Below, piece after piece: positions 1 through 5,347 of a stretch of DNA of 5,679 nt. The translations under genes were made by a program, and so were the position numbers. This stretch comes from Pseudomonadota bacterium (lineage in GTDB: Bacteria; Pseudomonadota; Gammaproteobacteria; Burkholderiales; Burkholderiaceae_B). The stretch lies in contig JAEWJD010000394.1 of assembly GCA_023386765.1 (NCBI GenBank), positions 1-5,679 of the forward strand. The letters are read 5' to 3'. Under the pieces are notes generated by a model. That model was not told the DNA's origin and searched no databases. It saw only the letters and a program-made list of their open reading frames with translations. Each line of letters begins with the position of its first letter. Positions within the stretch are counted from its first letter, which is position 1.

Positions 1-858
1 GATCAGGCGTTCATCGACGAACTCGGCGGCCGCGCCGAAATGTCCGAGTACATGCAACGCGCCGGCTTCGACTACAAGATGTCGGCCGAGAAAGCCTACT
101 CCACCGATTCCAACATGCTGGGCGCCACCCACGAAGCCAAGGATCTGGAGCACCTGAACAGCGGCATCAAGATTGTGCAGCCCATCATGGGCGTGGCCTT
201 CTGGCGCGAAGACGTCCAGATCAAGCCCGAGACGGTATCGGTGCGCTTCGAGGAAGGCCGCCCGGTCGCTCTCAATGGCGTCGAGTACACCGACCTGGTC
301 GAGCTGCTGATGGAAGCCAACCGCATCGGCGGCCGCCATGGCCTGGGCATGAGCGACCAGATCGAAAACCGCATCATCGAAGCCAAGAGCCGCGGCATCT
401 ACGAAGCCCCGGGCCTGGCGCTGCTGTTCATCGCCTACGAACGCCTGGTCACCGGCATTCACAACGAAGACACCATCGAGCAATATCGTGAAAACGGTCG
501 CAAGCTGGGCCGCCTGCTCTATCAAGGCCGCTGGTTCGACCCGCAAGCCATCATGCTGCGCGAAACCGCCCAGCGCTGGGTGGCACGCGCCATCACGGGC
601 GAAGTGACCATCGAGCTGCGTCGCGGCAACGATTACTCGCTGCTGGATACCGTCTCGCAGAACCTGACGTACCAGCCCGAGCGCCTGACCATGGAAAAGG
701 GTGAGTCGACCTTCTCGCCGCAGGACCGTATCGGCCAACTGACGATGCGCAACCTGGACATCATCGACACGCGCGACAAGCTGATCACCTACGTCAAGGC
801 CGGTCTGCTGGCCCCGTCGTCGGGTGCCGCCCTGCCCCAGCTCAAAGACGAGAAGTAA
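1..858 (+). CDS. argG: Argininosuccinate synthase, C-terminal part (5' end outside window)
   Basis: ArgG joins citrulline and aspartate with ATP to give argininosuccinate, AMP and pyrophosphate, the penultimate step of arginine synthesis in the cytosol. The frame is open from base 1, so the start and the N-terminal ATP-pyrophosphatase domain lie off the left edge. The visible 285 residues cover most of the synthetase domain and the C-terminal tail; the family's longer, E. coli-type form is about 445 residues. Supporting stretches include DELGGR (residues 7-12 of the visible part), KAYSTDSNMLGATHEAKDLE, NRIGGRHGLGMSDQIENRI, GIHNEDTIEQY, LGRLLYQGRWFD, ELRRGNDYS and RIGQLTMRNLDI, all matching my memory of E. 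coli ArgG with few changes. It ends in TAA at 856-858 and is followed at once by a terminator, so it is the last gene of its transcript. No frameshift or stop interrupts it. The only serious alternative is a close paralogue of the same enzyme. Confidence 0.97.
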   Translation, partial: DQAFIDELGGRAEMSEYMQRAGFDYKMSAEKAYSTDSNMLGATHEAKDLEHLNSGIKIVQPIMGVAFWREDVQIKPETVSVRFEEGRPVALNGVEYTDLVELLMEANRIGGRHGLGMSDQIENRIIEAKSRGIYEAPGLALLFIAYERLVTGIHNEDTIEQYRENGRKLGRLLYQGRWFDPQAIMLRETAQRWVARAITGEVTIELRRGNDYSLLDTVSQNLTYQPERLTMEKGESTFSPQDRIGQLTMRNLDIIDTRDKLITYVKAGLLAPSSGAALPQLKDEK

Positions 859-884
859 TAAAAAAAGCGCCGCTTGCGGCGCTT
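859..884 (-). terminator. Rho-independent terminator for the minus-strand hpaHI transcript
   Basis: Read on the minus strand, bases 884-877 (AAGCGCCG) pair with 872-865 (CGGCGCTT) around a CAAG loop. A run of seven T (866-860) follows, the first two lying inside the stem. This is a textbook intrinsic terminator, 157 bases downstream of the hpaI stop. On the plus strand the same hairpin has A residues before it and no T-run after it, so it should not stop argG transcription by itself. Confidence 0.8.
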
Positions 885-888
885 GCTG

Positions 889-923
889 GCCCCTCTTTCG
901 CCCAGGCGGATGAGGGGCTTTTT
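889..923 (+). terminator. Rho-independent terminator for argG
   Basis: On the plus strand GCCCCTC (889-895) pairs with GAGGGGC (912-918). A 16-base loop can add a small inner stem (CGC 899-901 with GCG 906-908). Five T (919-923) follow directly. It starts 30 bases after the argG stop codon and has the right polarity for that gene. Confidence 0.8.
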
Positions 924-1005
924 CTATCCGGACACGGGGTCTGCCTCCGAACCGGCCTGGCCAACAAAGCAGCAGCAGCCAGCCCGGGCCGTCTCAGGGA
1001 GAGGC

Positions 1006-1028
1006 GCGGGGCCCACCTGCGGCCCCGC
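1006..1028 (-). other. GC-rich hairpin just downstream of hpaI
   Basis: GCGGGGCC (1006-1013) is perfectly complementary to GGCCCCGC (1021-1028) with a 7-base loop. It lies 12 bases past the hpaI stop on the minus strand. There is no T-run after it, so it is not a classical intrinsic terminator. It could stabilise the 3' end of the hpaHI mRNA or cause a pause; that role is inference. Confidence 0.4.
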
Positions 1029-1040
1029 CCGGAGTGCTAC

Positions 1041-1856
1041 TTAATAGACGCCGCCCTTGCCTGCGCCTTCCGCCAGCTTGGACGATGCCCCGGGTGCCGC
1101 GCGGTGCCGCGCCGCCAGCGCCTCTGCGGCACGGGCAAGCAACGTCGCATCCACCCCCACGGCGGTGAACAGACTACCGCAGCTGCGGTAGTGATCGGCC
1201 ATTGCGGCGTCGCCCATCAGGATGCCGGCAGCCTTGCCGTGCGAACGGATGCGCGCCAGGGCCTGCTCGATGATTTCACGCACGGCGCCGGGATTACCCA
1301 GGTGGCCGTAATCGGCCGCCAGGTCTGCCGGACCGATGAACACCCCTTCCACGCCATCGACGGCGCAGATCTCGTCCAGCGCCTCGATGCCGCGGCGCGT
1401 CTCAACCTGCACCAGCACGCACATGCTGTCATTGGCCTCATGCAGGTAGTCCGGCAGGCGGTTCCAACGCGAGGCACGCGCCAACGCACTGCCCACCCCT
1501 CGGATGCCGGCGGGCGGATAGCGCGTGGCTGCCACGGCAGCAGCGGCTTCTTCCCCGCTCTGGATCATCGGCACCAGCAGCGTGCGCGCACCGATATCCA
1601 GCAGGCGCTTGATCTCGACCGGATCATTCCAGCCCGGACGCACCACCGGCTCGACCGGATAGGCGGCCAGCACCTGCAGTTGTGCCAGGATCGTGTCCAG
1701 CGTATTGGGAGCATGCTCGCTGTCGATCAGCAGCCAGTCGAAACCGGCACCGGCCACGACTTCGGCGCTGTAGGGGCTGGCCAGCCCGAGCCACAGGCCC
1801 AATTGGTGTTCACCGCGCGCCAGCGCGGCCTTGAAGGTATTGACCGGAGTCTTCAT
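1041..1856 (-). CDS. hpaI: 4-hydroxy-2-oxoheptanedioate aldolase (HpcH/HpaI family)
   Basis: HpaI is a cytosolic, divalent-metal-dependent class II aldolase that splits 4-hydroxy-2-oxoheptane-1,7-dioate into pyruvate and succinate semialdehyde, the last step of homoprotocatechuate meta-cleavage. The 271-residue product is near full family length (E. coli about 262). It contains GLWLGL, FDWLLIDSEHAPN, VVRPGWNDP, RYPPAGIRGVGSALARASRWN, VLVQVETRRG, VFIGPADLAADYG and the terminal GVY. By alignment to E. coli HpaI from memory, the catalytic His (in SEHAPN, residue 48), Arg (VVRPGW, 73), and metal-binding Glu (QVET, 152) and Asp (GPADL, 178) are all present. ATG at 1856 is preferred over the in-frame GTG at 1862 because AGGAGG (1868-1863) sits 6 bases before the ATG but abuts the GTG. 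The gap from hpaH is 11 bases and the Shine-Dalgarno overlaps the hpaH stop, so the two are one operon. The Ala/Gly-rich tail (AAPGASSKLAEGAGKG) is longer than in E. coli. Related sugar-acid aldolases are possible, but the hpaH neighbour favours HpaI. Confidence 0.93.
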   Translation of the reverse strand: MKTPVNTFKAALARGEHQLGLWLGLASPYSAEVVAGAGFDWLLIDSEHAPNTLDTILAQLQVLAAYPVEPVVRPGWNDPVEIKRLLDIGARTLLVPMIQSGEEAAAAVAATRYPPAGIRGVGSALARASRWNRLPDYLHEANDSMCVLVQVETRRGIEALDEICAVDGVEGVFIGPADLAADYGHLGNPGAVREIIEQALARIRSHGKAAGILMGDAAMADHYRSCGSLFTAVGVDATLLARAAEALAARHRAAPGASSKLAEGAGKGGVY

Positions 1857-1867
1857 GATCACCCTCC

Positions 1868-2674
1868 TCAGGCGAAACGGCAGGCCACGGCACCCAAGGG
1901 GCCGTAGTCGACATGGAAGGTGTCGCCGCGCTCGGCGAACACCGGACGCGTGAACGAACCGCTCAGGATGATCTGGCCGGCTTCCAGCTCGACGTCATAG
2001 GCGGCCAGTCGATTGGCCAGCCAGACCACGCCATTGGCCGGATGATTCAGAACGCCGGCAGCCAGGCCGGTCTCCTCGATCACGGCATTGCGCGACAGAA
2101 TGGCACCGACCCAGCGCAGATCCACATCGTGAACCCGCACGGGACGCCCGCCCATCACCACGCCGGCATTGGCGGCATTGTCGGAAATGGTATCGAACAC
2201 TTTGCGCGGACGACGCGACTCGGGGTCGATCTGATGCGAACGGGCATCGATGATTTCCAGCGCAGGCGTGACGTAACGGACCGCGTCCAGCACGTCGAAC
2301 AGGGTGACACCCGGGCCGCGCAGCGGCTTGTCCAGGATGAAGGCCAGCTCCACCTCCAGGCGCGGCACGATGAAGCGGTCGCTCGGGATGGTCGAGCCAT
2401 CCTCGAACAGCATGTCATCGAGCAAAGCGCCAAAGTCCGGCTCATCAATCTGCGACGACAGCTGCATGGCGCGCGAAGTCAGGCCGATCTTGTGGCCAAC
2501 CAGGCGGCGCCCTTCGGCAATCTTCAATTCAACCCAGCGGCGCTGTACCGCGTAGGCGTCGGCGATATCCATCTCCGGATGATCCAGCGACGGCTGACGG
2601 ATCTGCTGGCGGCTGCGTTCTGCCTCATGCAGACGCCGGGCAATAGCATCGATAGTGGTGACGTCAAGCGTCAT
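1868..2674 (-). CDS. hpaH: 2-oxo-hept-4-ene-1,7-dioate hydratase
   Basis: HpaH (HpcG) adds water to 2-oxohept-4-ene-1,7-dioate to give 4-hydroxy-2-oxoheptanedioate, the substrate of the next gene's product HpaI. It belongs to the MhpD / vinylpyruvate hydratase branch of the fumarylacetoacetate hydrolase fold. The 268-residue product matches the usual length (267 in E. coli). Clear motifs are AYAVQR (40-45), GHKIGLTS (60-67), EPDFGALLDDM (78-88), RFIVPRLEVELAF (100-112), ALEIIDAR, KVFDTISDNAANAG, LNHPANGVVWLANRL and GDTFHVDYG. The likely metal ligands by family knowledge are Glu107 and Glu109 (in RLEVELAF) and Glu140 (in ALEII). The reading frame is open further upstream, to 2854. ATG 2674 is chosen because AAGGAGG (2686-2680) lies 5 bases before it and because homology starts there. 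No promoter is obvious upstream; a palindrome at 2723-2734 may be an operator. Confidence 0.95.
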   Translation of the reverse strand: MTLDVTTIDAIARRLHEAERSRQQIRQPSLDHPEMDIADAYAVQRRWVELKIAEGRRLVGHKIGLTSRAMQLSSQIDEPDFGALLDDMLFEDGSTIPSDRFIVPRLEVELAFILDKPLRGPGVTLFDVLDAVRYVTPALEIIDARSHQIDPESRRPRKVFDTISDNAANAGVVMGGRPVRVHDVDLRWVGAILSRNAVIEETGLAAGVLNHPANGVVWLANRLAAYDVELEAGQIILSGSFTRPVFAERGDTFHVDYGPLGAVACRFA

Positions 2675-2696
2675 AAAAGCCTCCTTGCTTTTTCTG

Positions 2697-2702
2697 ATAA
2701 AA
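2697..2702 (-). promoter_or_regulatory. Possible -10 element for hpaHI
   Basis: TTTTAT (2702-2697 on the minus strand) matches TATAAT at 4 of 6 positions and lies in the only AT-rich patch upstream of hpaH. It would place a transcript start near 2690, giving a leader of about 16 bases that includes the Shine-Dalgarno. No acceptable -35 hexamer sits 16-18 bases upstream, so an activator would probably be needed. Weak call. Confidence 0.2.
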
Positions 2703-2722
2703 ATGGGGTCTGTGCTTGGGAA

Positions 2723-2734
2723 GCCAGCGCTGGC
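2723..2734. promoter_or_regulatory. Perfect 12-bp palindrome upstream of hpaH, possible operator
   Basis: GCCAGCGCTGGC is its own reverse complement. It is centred 54-55 bases before the hpaH start and would cover the -35 position of the tentative promoter at 2697-2702. More copies of the same half-site occur nearby: GCCAGC at 2756-2761 and GCTGGC at 2780-2785. This fits a binding site for a dimeric regulator, but GC-rich palindromes also arise by chance in such DNA. Confidence 0.3.
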
Positions 2735-2755
2735 GAATGCCATTGCACGGCCTGC

Positions 2756-2785
2756 GCCAGCCCGCAGCGGCTTGCACCGGCTGGC
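2756..2785. repeat. Inverted repeat re-using the GCCAGC half-site
   Basis: GCCAGCC (2756-2762) is complementary to GGCTGGC (2779-2785) with a 16-base spacer. Its core hexamer equals the half-site of the palindrome at 2723-2734. It may be part of the same operator cluster or may form a hairpin in any transcript running from kup towards hpaH. Confidence 0.3.
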
Positions 2786-2850
2786 TTTCCCGGGCACGGA
2801 TGGCCGCCAGGCATGAAGCCTGCGACCAAGAGTGGACGTTCCGCCGGCTG

Positions 2851-3027
2851 TCATCGGCCAGCGGACAGAAGCCCGCCCGTGCCGGCCGCAGCCTGATCAC
2901 GCGCGGACTGCTCACGACAACGCCGGTTTCCCGCGGGGATCATGCACGGCCAAGACCGCCCTCCCCCTGACTGACCCGCCAGCGCCCTGCCCTGCCAATA
3001 CCGCATCTCCTTGCTGGTCATCGGCAC
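2851..3027 (-). CDS. Candidate small protein, unrecognised (doubtful)
   Basis: A GTG at 3027 lies 5 bases after AGGAGG (3038-3033), part of a full seven-base match to the 16S rRNA 3' end (AGGAGGT, 3038-3032). It opens a 58-codon frame ending in TGA at 2853-2851; an in-frame ATG follows at 3021. The N-terminus begins with VPMTSKEMRYWQGRALAG, after which the composition turns into Gly, Arg and Ala with no domain, signal peptide or membrane segment visible. The frame is the tail of a longer open frame from 3369. Only the ribosome-binding site argues for it, and it may be spurious. Confidence 0.15.
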   Translation of the reverse strand: MPMTSKEMRYWQGRALAGQSGGGRSWPCMIPAGNRRCREQSARDQAAAGTGGLLSAGR

Positions 3028-3196
3028 AGCCACCTCCTCGTGGCGTACTGCCTCCAACGCAGCAAGACAATCCTGCAGTATCCGAAACCTTCCCGCAGCG
3101 CATGGCCCTGTTGGGTCATGTCGTGTGCTCCGTATGAGCTGGTGGTGCCGCGCCACGAAGGCCCTGCGCCACTGCCTCACTGTCCACCCACTTCCG

Positions 3197-3221
3197 TGCC
3201 CGGCAGAACCTTGCCCGGCAG
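3197..3221. repeat. Two direct copies of TGCCCGGCAG
   Basis: The 10-base word occurs at 3197-3206 and 3212-3221, a period of 15 bases with a 5-base spacer. With only two copies and no flanking gene of known function, no role can be assigned. Confidence 0.3.
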
Positions 3222-3369
3222 CAATACCCGCTGCGGCCACGACGCGGCCGGCAGCGCTGACTCCCATATACAGATGTCCGCCATCTGCCGTGACATGCAA
3301 CGCTGAGCGCAGCGCCATGGCCGATGGACCAACGAACGGGATCATATGGGTGTATTGCCTCGGCCGCAC

Positions 3370-3408
3370 CTAGGATAAAGGCCGATAGTCCACTGGGTGA
3401 TCCAACAT
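3370..3408 (-). CDS. Candidate 12-codon open frame after kup (leader peptide or broken gene start, doubtful)
   Basis: ATG at 3408 is preceded by overlapping Shine-Dalgarno matches (AGGAGG 3425-3420 and GGAGG 3420-3416, the latter 7 bases from the ATG). It encodes MLDHPVDYRPLS and then TAG (3372-3370). The frame continues open right after the TAG, starting with GTG at 3369, for another 172 codons to 2851. This could be a short leader, a gene start broken by a nonsense change, or chance. I do not recognise the read-through sequence. Confidence 0.2.
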   Translation of the reverse strand: MLDHPVDYRPLS

Positions 3409-3466
3409 GGGCCGCCCTCCCTCCTGGCGCGCCGCCTGCGGGACTGCTGCCCTCGTCCAACGCCGC

Positions 3467-5347
3467 CTAAAGCTCGACCTGCATACCCATCTCGACCACG
3501 CGATTGGGCGGGATCTTGAAGTACATCGTGGACCGGGTGGAATTGCGCGCCAGGAAGGCGAACAGCGCCCGGCGCCAGCGCGGCAATGCCGCGCGGTGGG
3601 CCGCCACCACCGTCTGCCGCGACAGGAAATACGAGGTGCGCATCGGTTCAAGATCCAGCTCAGGATAGGCCTCAGCCACCAACCGCATGACTCCCGGCAC
3701 ATCCGGGTCTTCCTTGAATCCGTACTGGACCACGACCTGCCAGGCCGACGCGCTCACCCGGGTCGCCGCAAAGCGTTCTTCCGCCGCGACGTAAGGCACA
3801 TCGGCCACCCGGATGGCCAGGAATACCACGTGCTCGTGCAGCACCTTGTTGAGCTTGAGATTGTGCAACAGCGCCGGCGGCACGTTCTCCACGTTCAGCG
3901 TCATGAATACCGCCGTGCCGGGCACGCGCGCGGGGGGGTACGCCTCCAGCTGCGCCATGAACGCTGCCAGCGGTTGGCGATCGCGCGCCTGCTGTTCGGT
4001 GAGGATCTGACGCCCGCGCCGCCAAGTCATCATGAGCGTGAAGACCACCACCCCCACCAACAAGGGCATCCAACCCCCCTCGTGAATCTTGAACAGATTG
4101 GCACCGAACAGCAGTACATCAACCGCCAGCAGCAGGCTAAGCACCAACAACCACACAAGGCGCCGTCCGCCCGTCGAGCCTCGCGGCAACACGGCGAAAG
4201 CCAGTACCGAGGTGGTGAGCATGGTGCCGGTGACGGCAAAGCCGTAGGCGGCCGCCAGGTTCTCAGAATTCTGGAACAACAGCACCAGCGTCAGCACGGC
4301 GCACAACAACAAGGCATTGACCTGGGGCAGATAGATCTGCCCCTGCTCGGTCGCCGACGTATGCAGCACCCGCATGCGTGGCCAGAAACCCAGTTGCACC
4401 GCCTGCCGCGTGACGGAAAACGCCCCGGAGATCACGGCCTGCGAAGCGACCACCGTCGCCACCGTGGCCAGGCCGACCAGCGCCGCCGTGCCCCACTGCG
4501 GCGCCATCAGGAAGAAGGGATTGCGGATGGCCGTGGGGTCGCGCAACAGCAGCGCTCCCTGGCCGAGATAGCACAACGTCAGCGCGGGCAGCACCAGCGC
4601 GAACCAGGCACGGCGGATGGCCGGACGGCCAAAATGCCCCATATCGGCATACAGGGCTTCCGCGCCGGTCAAGGCCAGCACGACGGCCCCCAGCAGCAGA
4701 AAGCTCATCAGCGGATAGCTGGCCACCAGACGCAGTCCCCACACCGGATTCAGGGCCTGCAGTACTTGCGGCGCCAGGCTGATCTGCCACAGCCCCAGCA
4801 GCGCCAGCGTGACGAACCAGAGCGCCATCACCGGACCGAACAACCGGCCCACCAGGGCCGTGCCGCGCGACTGAATGGAAAACAGGCCGATGAGGACCAG
4901 CAAGGCCAGCGGCACCACCCAATGATCCAGCGTATGCGATACCACGCCGATCCCCTCGATGGCCGACAGCACGGAGATCGCCGGCGTGATCATGCTGTCG
5001 CCATAGAACAGCGCCGCGCCGAAAATGCCCAACATGATGAGCCCCTTGCGGCCCCGGCCCTGGCGCCCGCGCACCGCCAGTTCAAGCAGCGCGAGCGTGC
5101 CGCCTTCGCCGCGGTTGTCCGCCCGCAACACCAGCGTCACGTACTTGAGCGACACCACCACCATCAGCAGCCAGAACAGGATGGACAACACACCCAGGAT
5201 ATGGGCGGGCTCCAGGCTGTCGAACATCGCCAGACAGGCACGCAGGGTATAGAGCGGGCTGGTGCCGATATCGCCATAGACCACCCCCAGCGCGCCCAGC
5301 ATCAGGGCAAAAGAACGGGAACGGTCAGTCGTCGGAGACAGAGACAT
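3467..5347 (-). CDS. kup: Low-affinity potassium uptake permease Kup (Trk-independent)
   Basis: Kup is an inner-membrane K+/H+ symporter of the KUP/HAK/KT family. The product is 626 residues, close to E. coli Kup (622). About 12 hydrophobic segments fill residues 13 to roughly 455, followed by a soluble C-terminal domain ending in the family tail IPPNRVVEMGMQVEL. Signature stretches are GVVYGDIGTSPLYTLR (21-36), RADNRGEGG (75-83), FYGDSMITPAISV (114-126), ALTGAEALYADMGHFG (225-240), YLGQGALLL, NPFFLMAP, ASQAVISGAFSVTRQA and NLAAAYGFAVTGTM. Acidic residues linked to transport in the family are Asp26, Asp117 (Glu in E. coli) and Glu230. ATG 5347 is chosen because the family N-terminus fits and AGGA (5359-5356) lies 8 bases upstream; the open frame reaching 5422 runs through the kinase gene. 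It overlaps the kinase end by 23 bases, suggesting translational coupling. No intrinsic terminator follows its TAG stop. Confidence 0.96.
   Translation of the reverse strand: MSLSPTTDRSRSFALMLGALGVVYGDIGTSPLYTLRACLAMFDSLEPAHILGVLSILFWLLMVVVSLKYVTLVLRADNRGEGGTLALLELAVRGRQGRGRKGLIMLGIFGAALFYGDSMITPAISVLSAIEGIGVVSHTLDHWVVPLALLVLIGLFSIQSRGTALVGRLFGPVMALWFVTLALLGLWQISLAPQVLQALNPVWGLRLVASYPLMSFLLLGAVVLALTGAEALYADMGHFGRPAIRRAWFALVLPALTLCYLGQGALLLRDPTAIRNPFFLMAPQWGTAALVGLATVATVVASQAVISGAFSVTRQAVQLGFWPRMRVLHTSATEQGQIYLPQVNALLLCAVLTLVLLFQNSENLAAAYGFAVTGTMLTTSVLAFAVLPRGSTGGRRLVWLLVLSLLLAVDVLLFGANLFKIHEGGWMPLLVGVVVFTLMMTWRRGRQILTEQQARDRQPLAAFMAQLEAYPPARVPGTAVFMTLNVENVPPALLHNLKLNKVLHEHVVFLAIRVADVPYVAAEERFAATRVSASAWQVVVQYGFKEDPDVPGVMRLVAEAYPELDLEPMRTSYFLSRQTVVAAHRAALPRWRRALFAFLARNSTRSTMYFKIPPNRVVEMGMQVEL

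Larger units (their letters stand above)
2675..3466. other. Long stretch with no recognisable gene between kup and hpaH
   Basis: These 792 bases lie after the kup stop and before the hpaH start. Frames on both strands are open for up to 172 codons, but none gives a protein I recognise. In the best minus-strand frame (from 3369), 39 of the first 63 codons end in G or C, noticeably less biased than the real genes here appear. The region contains a palindrome (2723-2734), an inverted repeat (2756-2785), a short direct repeat (3197-3221) and two good Shine-Dalgarno sequences (3425-3416 and 3038-3033). I see no transposase remnant, tRNA or known riboswitch consensus. A degraded gene, a regulatory leader or plain spacer are all possible. 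Confidence 0.6.

Noticed and set aside
1..4. Window begins with GATC, as a Sau3A-type clone end would
   Set aside because: A four-base word at the edge proves nothing; argG is simply cut by the window border.
1860..1862. GTG start for HpaI two codons upstream
   Set aside because: It directly abuts the Shine-Dalgarno and leaves no spacing; ATG 1856 has 6 bases.
2675..2854. N-terminal extension of HpaH by 60 residues
   Set aside because: The open frame does extend to 2854, but the extra part is Arg, Ala and Gly-rich without homology, and an excellent Shine-Dalgarno sits 5 bases before ATG 2674, where the family sequence begins.
1104..2896. Plus-strand open frames of 267 and 327 codons opposite hpaI and hpaH
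   Set aside because: Both lie opposite well-supported enzymes and have shadow composition rich in His, Gln and Arg with no recognisable motif.
2930..2937. Palindrome CCCGCGGG, and GGCGCGCC at 3426-3433
   Set aside because: Eight-base G/C palindromes are expected by chance in DNA of this composition, and neither sits at a promoter or gene end in an informative way.
3011..3373. 120-codon plus-strand open frame in the kup-hpaH gap
   Set aside because: It has no domain, no clear ribosome-binding site that I could see and a Pro, Cys and Ala-rich composition typical of chance frames in GC-rich DNA.
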